This document shows, piece by piece, positions 1 to 10,525 of a stretch of DNA of 64,000 nt. The translations under genes were made by a program, and so were the position numbers. Below the pieces are notes generated by a model that had not been told where the DNA came from, searched no databases, and saw only the letters and a list, made by a program, of their open reading frames with translations. Every line of letters starts with the position of its first letter. Positions within the stretch are counted from its first letter, which is position 1. The stretch is from the NCBI GenBank assembly GCA_029931535.1, contig JAQPZY010001670.1, positions 1,054,001 to 1,118,000 of the forward strand, in the 5' to 3' direction. Origin of the DNA: Margaritifera margaritifera. Lineage: Eukaryota; Mollusca; Bivalvia; Unionida; Margaritiferidae.

Positions 1-119
1 GGTAAGTGTTATCGGGGCTCTTAGGCCTCTTGTTTAATATGAGTATACCTGAATGCTCATTTAATTTGATCTTTTGATATGTAGGGTGTTACATGCATAA
101 ATCAAACAAGTTTTCGAGT

Positions 120-299
120 CAGCGTGGTCAAGTACAGTCAAGACAATACACATTCTATTAGATACAGCGTGGTCAAGTACAGTCAAGACAATACACATTC
201 TATTAGATACAGCGTAGTCAAGTACTGTCAAGACAATACACATTCTATTAGATACAGCGTGGTCTAGTACAGTCAAAACAATACACATTCTATTAGATA
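120..299. repeat. 45-bp tandem repeat, four copies
   Basis: Four consecutive 45-bp units start at 120, 165, 210 and 255 and differ at only a few bases (for example gtggtc versus gtagtc). The unit length is a multiple of three, so the minus strand stays open and gives a repeated 15-residue peptide. That open frame is a consequence of the period; nothing around it suggests a gene. Confidence 0.9.
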
Positions 300-960
300 C
301 AGATTTACTTTACGAAAAATAGTGCCATAAAAATCTCCATACTTTTAGGTTTGATGAAAAGGTTATTAGAAAGATTATCTTTGTCACTTGGCAACATTCT
401 GTTTTATTGCATTTCTGATCCCTCTTCTGCATAACATTAAAATCACTCTCACTTTTTTAGCGACATAGCACACAGTACATCTTTACTGTCTGACAGGTAA
501 TTTATAATAATTAATTTTAGCTTCCTTAAATATAACTAGTCTTTATTATCTACCTGCTAGTAGTCATATATTTTCGCCTGATTGCACCAAGTCCGCATAA
601 TTTGCGTCTGACGCCATAATGTACAATGTGATACTATCACGTTCAAGTCCCTTATTGGCAAAACACAAATTCGGATCCTCACTATAACCTAACATACTTA
701 CAGTGCATATACATATAGAACAGTTATCAACAAACACTAATATAAAGTAATATTTTAAACAAAAGTAGCAGTACATGTACCATATTTTTCTTGCAATATC
801 CATTTATAATCATTGTTTTATCGATTTTCTTGGTTCCATACCAATGTATACATTACTCAGTTTGTCAATAAATTTGTGTAATGGTTCTTATATGACATTA
901 ATACGGTAATATGGTAGTAATCAGTGAGTTAAGTATTTGTTACAACTTAAAATCAGTTTT
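300..960. other. No feature recognised
   Basis: AT-rich single-copy-looking sequence. Only short open frames without codon structure or recognisable motifs are seen. Confidence 0.6.
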
Positions 961-1187
961 GAATACCGTCTATACTCGCGTATAAGTCGAAACCCACTGC
1001 AAACTGCATAGACCCAGATCTGTTGTCGCATAATGCGCCGGCAGATCTGGGTCTATGCAGTTTGTAAGAACTAATCAGTAGAACAAACAACATAGGCCCT
1101 GATATGTCGTCGCATAATGAACCGGCATATCAGGGTCCATGTTGTTTGCATTTGGACCCTGATTATACAAGAGTATAGACGGTATTC
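961..1187 (-). mobile_element. Double-hairpin MITE, copy 1 (inverted relative to copies 2 and 3)
   Basis: The 227-bp element has terminal inverted repeats beginning gaataccgtctatactc at both ends. Inside are two strong stem-loops: arms cagatctgggtctatgc around 1007-1074 and ccctgatatg / catatcaggg around 1099-1137, each with a loop containing cataatg. Between the stems is a spacer (ctaatcagtagaac) found in reverse complement in the copies at 36411 and 63184. No coding capacity, so non-autonomous. I cannot assign the superfamily; no clear TSD is visible. Confidence 0.85.
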
Positions 1188-1718
1188 TATACGCATCAAG
1201 TTTTGATGAAGCTGCTAAGTCAGAAAACCTAGTTTGAATGTATTAATTTTCTACTCTTCTAGCCATAGCCTCTAGTGGTAAATTTACCATATCCTTAGTC
1301 TGTCTCTCCGTAGCCCAAACTTCTAAAAATCGAAAACTACCTTTTGAAGATTTGATAAATGGCCGAATGGCCGCACACGTCGTTAATCCAACGAACGAAC
1401 GAACGATTTGATAGCCATAAACCATCTTGCATATTTGTCAAGTTTACCCCCCACCCCCACCCGAATTAATAAGACTATGACGTGAATTTAGAATTATATA
1501 CAAGTATTTTTAAATTCTTGCTATCTTATGACTTGTAAAGAACAACGTCCATGTTCACCACATATGGCAACATTTTAAATATTTTAAAGAAATTTAATAT
1601 GGATATTTTCGACATCTTTTGCAATATGAAAAACCCATATCTCTCAACCATATGTACGTCATGGTAAAATCATGATGTCAATAAATATAACCATAGCTCA
1701 ATTTTCATACTTACATTA
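1188..1718. other. No feature recognised
   Basis: Mixed-composition sequence with a short C-rich tract near 1447. The minus-strand open frame at 1243-1425 shows no recognisable motif. Confidence 0.5.
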
Positions 1719-1814
1719 TCAATTAACTTGTAGAGTGTATGAATTAACTTGTAGAGTGTAGGAATTAACTTGTAGAGTGTATCAATTAATTTGTAGAGTG
1801 TATGAATTAACTTT
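1719..1814. repeat. 21-bp tandem repeat, about 4.5 copies
   Basis: Units of the form aattaacttgtagagtgta repeat with a 21-bp period from 1719, with small substitutions at the unit junctions (tg, gg, tc), and decay into a partial unit ending near 1814. Confidence 0.9.
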
Positions 1815-2285
1815 GTGTCTTGGTTTGCCGATTTCTTTTACGCAACATTAAAGTTTCCATTACAAAACAGAGGAAGGGTTAAGTATGTAAACTCATTTAC
1901 CAATGGTAAAGGTTAATCGCCATATAAAAATGGCACGTTTGAACACTGACCCTCACATCTAAAGAATCATTACTTTTGTTTTGTTAGTATTCACCTTAAT
2001 GCCTTTTTGTCACAATAATTTTTCAACTTATTAAGTAAGCATTGCAAACCTTCAAGATTCTGAAAACGGTACAGTATCATTGGCAAAAAATAAATAATAA
2101 TACAGTCATATATTTCAATGGTATCAGTATTTTCATTGTTTAAAAATATCCCGTCTTCCTGATGTACAACGTAATTCAAATATGAGCACACTAGTTCATT
2201 TCCATGCATTACAGTCAAGTACAAAATGTTCCAGGGGCAGTTCGCAACAAAAGGCGATTATGTCATGGTGTATTGTTTATACATT

Positions 2286-3290
2286 TTTCAATTCAATTCA
2301 ATAGTTTATTATCATAAGCATTTAGATGCTTATAGATTTCATATTATAAATATTGCGTGGTTATCAAATGCTTTATATACAACGTTAAACATGAACTCAA
2401 AAAGGTAATCGTCAAGAGCTAGAAAGCAGAGGATGTACAAATATACACAATCTTTATAATAAATTACTGTAAAAATAATAATCTATCTCTTATTTTAAAC
2501 GCTTCGTAAACAAATTTAGCTAGTGAACATATTATTTTCTTATTACTAGAAGTTAATAGTTCAATGTACTTGTGCATGGATGGTTTATTCCAGAAGTTCT
2601 TTTGGATTAAGTTTACACACAAGTGAGTATACACAGGACATACTATAAAAGAAAATGATATTCGTCTTCCATATTATGGTCGTCACATAGCATACAATAT
2701 CTTTCACTTCTATCGATTCTATTGCTTCCATATCTCCCAGTTTCAATTCTCAGATTATGGGAAGACACTCGGAATTTTGTCAAAGATGATCGATGTTTAT
2801 GGTTACACAAGAATTTGGAATAAACTTCGAATCAGTTTTGATATGTTCATATAAAGACAGTTTGTCAGAAGTTTGTAATTTATTATTCCAGTCTGATAGA
2901 AAAGCATCTGTAACTCTTTGTTTAAAAATTGGAATAAACTTGGAGCAATTTACAGAATCAGGAAACATCCACACTTCATCAAAACCAAATCTGTTTACAG
3001 GATCTTTTAGGAGTATAACCCAGTTGATACTGTTATTTGATTCATTTTCAAAATATAACTGTCTATATGGAGTACTCAGGATAATATTTCCAGAATTTTT
3101 AATTCTAAACCAATATTTAACTAACTTAACCAGCCGTAAATATTTAAGTGGGATTCTTCCAAGTTCACCGTATACATCGACGTCAGAAGTAAATATTTGT
3201 ACAGTTAACAACTATTTTAAAAACCTTCGGTTTACACGTTCAATGGCGTAATTCAGAACTGGAACAACATTAATATCAAAAAGTTTAAAA
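2286..3290 (-). pseudogene. LINE A: 3' part of a non-LTR retrotransposon ORF2 (relic)
   Basis: Read on the minus strand, 3255 to about 2480 encodes the region downstream of the reverse transcriptase of a non-LTR element: an IERVNRRF-like stretch, then VYGELGRIPLKYLRL, a TPYRQLYFE region, LSDWNNKLQ, and a terminal domain with CxxC and a following H (about 2670-2730). The longest open piece is 2780-3211 (143 codons); a frameshift separates it from the sequence at 3215-3255 and a stop breaks the terminal domain. The 3' end carries aataaactattgaattgaa, a tail of short TTGAA repeats, near 2290. The RT core is absent, as expected from 5' truncation near 3290. LINE B (14.3-16.3 kb) is a clear relative on the other strand. 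Confidence 0.8.
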
Positions 3291-3750
3291 CATTCATTAC
3301 AACACGATGGAGTCTTCAAGAGGAGCCCCATAATGTATATGAGTGGGAATGATAAATTCTGCTTCAAGGTTTTCAGCTCTGCACTCAGTTGTGAATTGAC
3401 AAGACCTTACCTTAATTTCTAAAATTAATTGCAAACTTGAAGGCCAGTTTGTGTGGGCAACCTCTTTTCGTGATGTAATTATTGGGCTGAACAAACTCTG
3501 ACTAGACGTCTTTTCAATAAACAGTCACGATACGTATTGTTCACAGTTTAAAATACAATTTTAAAAGATCAAACTGAGACAGCTTCAATACGACCAGGAA
3601 GATCTAGAAATGTAATCACAGTGTTTGTTCTTAATAGAACCCTGGTAACTAAACATCGGCACAGGAAGTGTTGAAGGTCAGAGACACATTACAGAGACAC
3701 ATTACAACCCCCCACAGAGAAGTATAGCTCGATTGAGTCTCTATCAAGCA
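3291..3750. other. No feature recognised
   Basis: Sequence upstream of the truncated LINE. A 65-codon minus-strand open frame (3297-3494) has no similarity I recognise. Confidence 0.5.
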
Positions 3751-4025
3751 GTGATTACAATCTGACTGGCCAGTGAATGTCATGAAAACATTGGTATCCT
3801 ATTGGTCGTGATTACAATCTGACTGGCCAGTGAATGTCATGAAAACATTGGTATCCTATTGGTCGTGATTACAATCTGACTGGCCAGTGAATGTCATGAA
3901 AACATTGGTATCCTATTGGTCGTGATTACAATCTGACTGGCCAGTGAATGTCATGAAAACATTGGTATCCTATTGGTCGTGATTACAATCTGACTGGCCA
4001 GTGAATGTCATGAATCCTATTGGCA
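3751..4025. repeat. 57-bp tandem repeat, about 4.8 copies
   Basis: Units start at 3751, 3808, 3865, 3922 and 3979, beginning gtgattacaatctgactggc. The first four are nearly identical; the last lacks an internal segment. Each full unit contains cctattggtc, an inverted CCAAT pentamer. The near identity suggests recent expansion. Confidence 0.92.
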
Positions 4026-4904
4026 GACTAGTTATTAGGAATATTACCAAATCTATAAATAAACCAAACTTATAATCATCAACCCTTTATCTGCACCTAT
4101 CATCTGTGCATAAAGAAGCATATAGCCAGTCTTACTTCTCACCACTTTTAATACGCTCTGACCAAGTACTACATAGACGAGTCATATTCAATTTACAAAC
4201 GAAATTCTCTTATATTATCATAGTAGAAGAAGTGTGTCAGACGATCCCAAATAGAAATGAAATCTAAGAATGATGAAGTTTTCATTTAAGAAGATAATAC
4301 TTACAAATAAAGTTACAGACACGTATTTGACTCAGTCTCGGACTGGGCCAAACATATGGATTTGCCCTTAGATCATGCGAACCCACTGTTATGGCGGCCC
4401 TCCCTTTATAAAATACCTAAATTCCTCGGGGAAGATTGCCAGATGGGCTAGTCCAACACTGATTTTACCTACCTATATATATATAAAAGATTATGAGTAA
4501 GTTATCTAAATACTCTCATGTTCGTCAGAACAAAAATTGTATATGTGAAACAAGAACTGACAAACAGATGGACATAAGTCGTGTGAACCAGACTATGCGT
4601 TTTCGGAATCAACCGATTTATATCCAAGTATACAAAACTATATATACAAAGTAGATAAGAACAAAACACAACACGTTATGACTGATTAAGAAATAAAATA
4701 AAATCATATGCATTTTTGACATTTTAAATCTTTTGGGTTTTGGTTTTGGATTTTTTTCGGGGGGTAGGGTATGTTCTGTACAGAAAAATGGAAGTTGAGA
4801 TCATGGGTTTAAGAAAGCAAATTATTGGCAGGAAACTGAGCAAAATGTGACTTTTTTTCTTGAATTAAGCCGATGGGTTTGAGTATTTACAGCCGGTGAA
4901 TCTA
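4026..4904. other. No feature recognised
   Basis: AT-rich sequence with a short (AT)n near 4475 and a G-run near 4760. No open frame with recognisable content. Confidence 0.5.
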
Positions 4905-5245
4905 GTAGATTTCTTTGGAGTTCCTAATTTTTTGTGCGCCATTCTGAGTTATGTTCGATTCTAGTCAGGATTACATCTTTGAAAGGAAAATGTTCTGCCA
5001 CTGGACTTCTTTCTATGTTATAGTTTGTCAATATGATATGTACAGATTCATTCTAATATTTATTTTCCTTGTTTTCTAACATATTGGATGACCAAAATTC
5101 TATAAGTCAAAGATCTGTAAAAATGTATTAAGCTGGAGCAAGGCTTGTATATATTCCTTGTGAAGCAATTGGTCTGATTACATACAGGTCTATGTACTAC
5201 CAGTTGTGACCCATTTTCTGCAACGGAGCATCCACTTTTATACTG
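4905..5245 (-). pseudogene. Weak relic of a Penelope-like element C-terminus
   Basis: On the minus strand near 4930-5010 the translation reads ERSPVAEHF followed by VILTRIEHNSEW. This lines up with DRSPVTEHF and IILTAIDHNRNW in the GIY-YIG region of the Penelope-like relic at 17.9-18.2 kb, which is the main support. The adjoining open frame (5060-5248, minus) may be the cysteine-bearing part just before it. Frames are broken by stops. A chance match cannot be excluded. Confidence 0.45.
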
Positions 5246-5248
5246 CAT

Positions 5249-5250
<2 letters not shown>

Positions 5251-5308
<58 letters not shown>
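5251..5308. repeat. (CT)n microsatellite
   Basis: Uninterrupted CT dinucleotides over about 58 bp. Confidence 0.98.
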
Positions 5309-5311
<3 letters not shown>

Positions 5312-6779
5312 GTTTAAAGCGATTTTATCAGCGTTGAAACTGATACAAGGTTTCTAATTTGGTAACATTAGGAACAACATAAGGAACATATACGATGCTG
5401 AACAACGTTTTTGATATATAAGATATGGCATATGCGTTATTTACTTTACAAAAATAATGTTCAGACTGACATTGTAAAATCTGCAACTATCATAGAACAA
5501 AGCAATAAACTTATATTATTTTGTCGCATGTTGCGACTCATTCAGTAAATAAATATTGACCATACAAAAAAGTTGTATATTGTAGAGAATGGTCATCCTA
5601 TGTTGTAAATTACAATATTTTGCATTTTTCCTGGCATATTAGTATACTGTTTCCTAAGTCTCCTAAATATATGTACTTGATATGAGAGCGTTCATCTTTA
5701 ATATCATATTGGTATCACGCATTTAATCAATTAGTATAAAAAATTTGCTTCAGAAAATTCAATGCAGGTGCAATCACAGTGTTAAGAATAAATTATTCAA
5801 TTACATTAAAATATCAGAATATGGTAAAGATGAAAACAGACAGTTACATTGGGATCGCGCTATCACTGTAACAAATATACCCTCTTGGTGGAAATCAACT
5901 TTGAAGTGAATTTGTCGAATAATTTTATGCTGACACTTACAGTATGTGAATAAGTGATAAAAAAATTTAATACTGAACATTTCATGAGAAATGGTTGAAT
6001 AAATTTGTCTGAATTTGTATCTGATATATAGTCGGCTAGGTGACGGACATTAGGCCTGAATGTCCGACAAGCTTGCAGATCGTCTTTAAATCATGTGACG
6101 CTTTTTTGCCAGCAGTAGTATTGGTCGACCATGCATATGTACCGGCATGTATTAGGGTTTGACGGATATATGGCGAGACATGAACTGATTGGCATGTTTA
6201 AACGAGCTCCATAAAAAAAGATTAGATAAAGGAGCAATAATTTGTGATTTAGTGACCTTTTCATGTAAAAATTAATATCGTCTAGTAATGTTACTGATGT
6301 TAACAGTCGTTTACAGTCAAAACTGCTATATCAACCACCTGCATATAGCTTGACCGAATTCATCGTCGCGTGGACCTTAAACATCTATTGTATAGTCCTT
6401 TAATCCACTCTTTAAACCTTTAATCCACTCTGCAAGCAGCACTCACGACTCAGATGGAGAACAATGTATGTACTGCTAAAGTGAACGCGGGTTCTGCAAA
6501 GTGTGTGCATTTTTAACCCGTTCCATATCATATGGATTTTTTTGACATAGCTGTAAGTACAGGGATATATAATACAGAAGTGCGGATTTTTAAAGAAAAT
6601 TTTGTAAAAAATTATTTTGCTAATTATCCTTTCTTTCGAATGTCTGCTTTTAAAGCTCACTTTTTTTCAATTTAACTCTGGTAATTGAAAATTATGCAAG
6701 CTGAGGAATTTTTCCTTTTGATTTACACCGATTCCTTATCGATTTCCCCGATTCATTATTGATTTCCACGCTGCGGACT
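5309..6779. other. No feature recognised
   Basis: AT-rich sequence without repeats or motifs I can name. The 82-codon minus-strand open frame at 6412-6660 looks like chance. Confidence 0.5.
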
Positions 6780-7032
6780 GGGAGATGTAGAAAAGACCCG
6801 ATGTGCCCTCCCAAATGTCGTAAGTGGCGACTAGTGTAGTTAGAAGCTGCGGTGGATCAGTGGTTAGCGTGCCGGACTCATCACCGAAAGGGTTCGGATT
6901 CGAATCCTACCATTGGATCAGCCTGGGTCGGCTACCGTGGTGCAACCTCAAACAAGGCACCGTACTCCAATTGTCTCGGTACTAAATAACCTACTTGTGT
7001 TACTGTGCCATAAAACACCAAACCAAAACCTT
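6780..7032 (+). mobile_element. tRNA-headed SINE, copy 1
   Basis: A tRNA-like head starts near 6848. Box A-like tggatcagtggttagcgtg is followed about 35 bp later by box B-like ggattcgaatcc. The tail ends with ctgtgccataaaacaccaaacc. Immediately upstream, atgtcgtaagtggcgac (6815-6831) resembles in reverse complement a conserved SINE core (compare cattagtggcctcttaagac at 8323). The same order occurs in the copy at 8118-8372 and the two align collinearly. The head is not a tRNA gene: it does not close an acceptor stem and carries a long tail. Confidence 0.8.
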
Positions 7033-7172
7033 ATTGATTTTATCTGAGACAAAAATAATTCCTGATATTATTTAAATGTGGATTTTTTTTTTCTTTTTGT
7101 AAATTCGGACTGAAAATAAGAATTGTTGTCAGGTCTGTGTGGGCACCTTGTTTGAGTCTTAATTTCCACGTA

Positions 7173-7175
<3 letters not shown>

Positions 7176-7259
<84 letters not shown>
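7176..7259. repeat. (GA)n microsatellite
   Basis: Uninterrupted GA dinucleotides over about 84 bp, just downstream of the SINE. Confidence 0.98.
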
Positions 7260-7261
<2 letters not shown>

Positions 7262-7334
7262 CCCATATGTTTTTAAATCGCGAAATATCTGTATATGACA
7301 CCAATATAATTGAACAGGTAAGAGAATTTAGGGT

Positions 7335-7430
7335 TCATTTCAAGCAGGAATTGAACCCGTGCCGCGAGTAACGGCACCTATTCAGGCTATTGCCTAGCTC
7401 TGGTGCTATTGCGCCCTAACCCACACGACC
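7335..7430 (-). repeat. Possible tRNA-derived SINE fragment
   Basis: On the minus strand the sequence ends with cacgggttcaattcctgc, a good box B, preceded by ggttagggcgcaatagcacc. Length and spacing are tRNA-like but box A is poor and no cloverleaf closes. It differs from the SINE family at 6780 and 8118. Confidence 0.35.
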
Positions 7431-8117
7431 ATGCACTCATCCCCTTCAAAGGATGGACGAAGGTCCAAGGCAAGGACTTGCGGTGCACGATAACTAACTC
7501 GTTCAGGGATACGGAATTTAAAACTCAGGTATATGCACAAACCAAATGGAGTTCTACTTGGAAATGTAAGGCATTAACATAAAATTATAAATTTTAGACA
7601 AATATACAAAACGGAGAGAAAGCCACTTATCCCTGGATCCCACATTATATGTGTTTTCGTCTAAAGAAAGGTGCAAACAAAATATCAAGCTGGTTAACGC
7701 TGTTAAAATGTAATGTCTTTACATAACTGTCCAATGCATCTTTATGAGATAGCTCAATTTCACCGTCAACAATTTCCTTTAATGCATTTTTTTGCTTTGC
7801 CTTTATCCTGGTTGAAAGTAAAAATCTAACAAAGTTATCAGTGTTAATTTCATTCTCGACCTGTGTCGTTACAAAATCGTGTTATACGTGCATAAATTTT
7901 AAATTATTATATATTTCGTATGCCTACAATAGACATTTCCCTCTCTGTTTGGTATGTAATTTGCAACTTAAACGTACAACACTCATTCATGTGTGACTTA
8001 ATCTCTGAAAAAAAAGAATAATGAAAAACTGTGCATCAAGATTTACGAATCAGCTTTTCTATTCCTCGCTAAAATCAAACAGGGGTAACTTTGCAGTAAA
8101 GTTGACACGAGTGACTG
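7431..8117. other. No feature recognised
   Basis: Ordinary AT-rich sequence, no motif or repeat recognised. Confidence 0.5.
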
Positions 8118-8372
8118 GTGGATTTGGTTTGGTTTGGTGTTTTTATGGCAGAGCAACAAAATAAGTTTATTTAATGCCAAGGACATTGGAGGAAACTTTC
8201 TTGCCCAAGGGCCCACCACGGTAGCCGACTTCGGCTTATCAGTTAGGTAGGATTCGAAACCACGCCCTTTGGTCATGAGTCCTACACACTAACCAGTGAG
8301 GCATGGCGGTTCCTGCCTCCATTAGTGGCCTCTTAAGACATGCAGTAGGTCACATCATGGCTAGTCTTCATC
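8118..8372 (-). mobile_element. tRNA-headed SINE, copy 2
   Basis: The reverse complement reads core domain (8323-8346 on the plus strand, cattagtggcctcttaagac), then a tRNA-like head with cactggttagtgtgtaggac and box B ggtttcgaatcctacc, then the tail ending in tgccataaaaacaccaaacc at about 8120. It is collinear with copy 1 over most of its length, with substitutions and a somewhat longer tail. Confidence 0.8.
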
Positions 8373-8754
8373 ACTGAGCCCGCGTAGGTTTATGGAGGAG
8401 AGAAATTGGGATGGAAGGAGAAAGATTGGTCAAAGGTTTACACATTTCTCAACTATGTAAATAATCAACTGTTCTTTGTATCTGGCTAAAATATGTAGAA
8501 CCCTTACTATCTTTGTTCACGGATTGTCTTTTGCTGGTCAATCCAAGTCGTACGAGGGGTATTTAAAAAGTTCTGAATATTTTGTTATAACTGTTTTGTT
8601 TCTTTCAACCTGTAAATAAAATTTAATGCCGATCAATAGACAAAATAACGCTCTTTAATGATCTGCAGCTTCACGTGCAGTACGCCAGACACCTGCAGAT
8701 ATATGCGTGTGACGTAACTTAAGTAAGAGAGAGAGAGAGAGAGACGTAAAAATG

Positions 8755-9223
8755 TCGGTAAAGGAAAACAATTCGGCTACTGTGCAAAGAGCATACTGTA
8801 AAATCCGGGGTACTCTCTGACTGATATCAAAGCCGACTTGGATAAAGTATGCGGATAAATTCTCTGTCATATCCTCTAATTTTGAGGTGGTTTAATCGGT
8901 TTAAAGGTGGTCGCGAATCCACGGAAGATTACCTACGTTCTAGAAGACCGTTGTTTGCGATTGGTGAGCGGTAAGTGGCTGCTGAGGAGAGGCTTAATAC
9001 ATACATAGTGGAAGATATTTCTATTATCACAGGCATTAATTTGTCAGCTGTTTTTATATACCGAAGAATCATTTGAAGTTCAAAGAGGTTTGGGCAAAAT
9101 GGGTCCCGCATTTGTTGACTGCTGATAAAAAGCAGACTCGGGTTGAAATCGCCAAACAGCTTCTAGTCAAATATGAAAAGAGTGCCTTGAGACGTTTGAA
9201 TGAGATTGCCACTGGTGATGAAA

Positions 9224-9262
<39 letters not shown>

Positions 9263-9690
9263 TGACTCAAGCGAAAATAAATAATAAAGTTTGTATCGGA
9301 GAAAACGAGCAGAGACCACACATCGCTCGACGTAGTCGGACTGTCAAGAGAGTTTTATACGCATTATATTTCGATGCGAAAGACCCGGTCGTCCAGGTAC
9401 CAGTGCCTGGATCTGCAAGTGTCAATGGACATTTTTATGCCTAAAAAGTGTTGCCAAAAGTTGAAAAACACTACTGAACCACCCGTCCGCATTTATACTC
9501 GATGTATCTAGCTACTCCATGACAACGCACCGGAGCATAAATCCGCCAGCGTGATAGATATCCTGAAGAAGCACAGCATCCAAACTTTGCCACAACCTCC
9601 ATACAGTTCTGATTTAGTTCCAAATTATTTTTGGCTGAATCCCGTTATCATGGATTCGCTGAGGGGCAGACGATTTGAAATCCGCCTTGC
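8755..9690 (+). pseudogene. mariner transposase pseudogene
   Basis: Mariner transposases cut and paste the element at TA sites with a D,D34D catalytic triad. Visible here: the end of the N-terminal DNA-binding half (FKGGRESTEDYLRSRRP near 8900), then KFKEVWAKWVPHLLTADKKQ from 9073, the first catalytic motif GDET at 9214-9225, the second, HDNAP, with its Asp at 9521-9523, and PPYSSDLVP at about 9596. The third catalytic Asp, expected at 9626-9628, reads Tyr. There are several frameshifts and stops, and a run of 32 T directly follows the GDET codons where a conserved Trp is expected. The longest open piece is 9073-9444. Confidence 0.88.
9226..9257. repeat. Poly(T) tract inside the mariner transposase
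   Basis: Thirty-two consecutive T follow the GDET codons of the transposase. Confidence 0.95.
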
Positions 9691-10059
9691 GGCTGGAAAT
9701 ACAGGTTTCTAGTGTATGAACAACATACCAAAAAGTGAATAAAATTAGTCTTTAATAACTGAAGAATCAGACTGGGAAATTGTGTAGAGGTGCATGGGGA
9801 GTACTTTGAAATGATACACTGACGTACTGTTCACTAATAAAGAACTTTGTTGTACAGCAAACTAAACTCAGAACATTTTAAATACGCCTGGTATTAGTCT
9901 TAAATAGTCTGGAACCTCGATCGACCGAGTCCAAACGAAAACAAAAACCATGTATTTCGGCACCAACATGGCATCAAGCTTCTGGCCCTTGCGCCACTAG
10001 ACTTAGAGCGCGTTTTTTCTTTTCTTTTTTTCTTTTCTTTTTTTTTAAAATACGACTCA

Positions 10060-10525
10060 CGGTACTAATTATATGGAAGAATGGAAACCAGTCTAGAAAT
10101 GGGTGAAGATAAAATGGAGTGTAATATGGATCTGGTTGGCCATGATTGGTTGGTAATGAAAAGTAAAATTTTAGTAAAAAGAATCTCTTCAGAGTTTATC
10201 CTATTTGTAACTGAAAAAACAGAGACAGTGTTTTATTGAGGGAGTTTCAGTCCTTTTACTGACTTGACTTTGGAACACTCATTACTGAAATTAGCACCTG
10301 ATCCTTTTGGTGCGGAATTGAAAAAACATGTTTCTAACACATATAAATACAAATTTAAAAAAAATGTCGCGGTACATATGTCTTTCTCCACACAGAAGCT
10401 TGCATGAAGGATGAGTCTATATTGAGAAAAAAAGGTTTGATCATGAGCATTCAGAAATTTAAAGTTATTGAAGTTGTAATATCTTGGTGATTCCATAGGT
10501 TAACTATGGGAGCTGAATTAGCACC
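10060..10525 (-). mobile_element. 465-bp MITE, copy A
   Basis: The reverse complement aligns along its whole length with 13260-13722. Both have short terminal inverted repeats of the form cggtactaatt (cggtgctaatt at the right end here). A possible CGACT repeat flanks this copy. An 87-codon open frame on the minus strand (10233-10496) lies within, but its counterpart in the other copy is not open, so it is not a gene. Superfamily unknown. Confidence 0.75.

Larger units (their letters stand above)
8553..9891 (+). mobile_element. Full-length but dead mariner element
   Basis: A 1339-bp element bounded by TA dinucleotides (8551-8552 and 9892-9893). The terminal inverted repeats match over about 25 bp: cgaggggtatttaaaaagtt at the left, and ccaggcgtatttaaaatgtt in reverse complement at the right. 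Size, TA target site and ends fit the mariner family of Tc1/mariner transposons. The transposase inside is destroyed. Confidence 0.9.

Noticed and set aside
61..288. 75-codon minus-strand open frame made of repeated 15-residue units
   Set aside because: The period of the satellite (45 bp) is a multiple of three, so the open frame follows from the repeat. No start context, no flanking coding signal.
2793..3251. 152-codon plus-strand open frame
   Set aside because: It is the antisense shadow of the LINE A C-terminal coding sequence on the minus strand.
6848..6925. tRNA gene, also at 8240-8310 and 19579-19645
   Set aside because: Box A and B are present but the acceptor stem does not close, and all three share a SINE tail, so they are SINE heads.
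7068..7304. Ser/Leu- or Glu/Arg-repeat open frames, also at 43140, 47623 and 50782
   Set aside because: Translations of (CT)n/(GA)n microsatellites.
10233..10496. 87-codon minus-strand open frame as a gene
   Set aside because: It lies inside a MITE and is not open in the other copy at 13260-13722.
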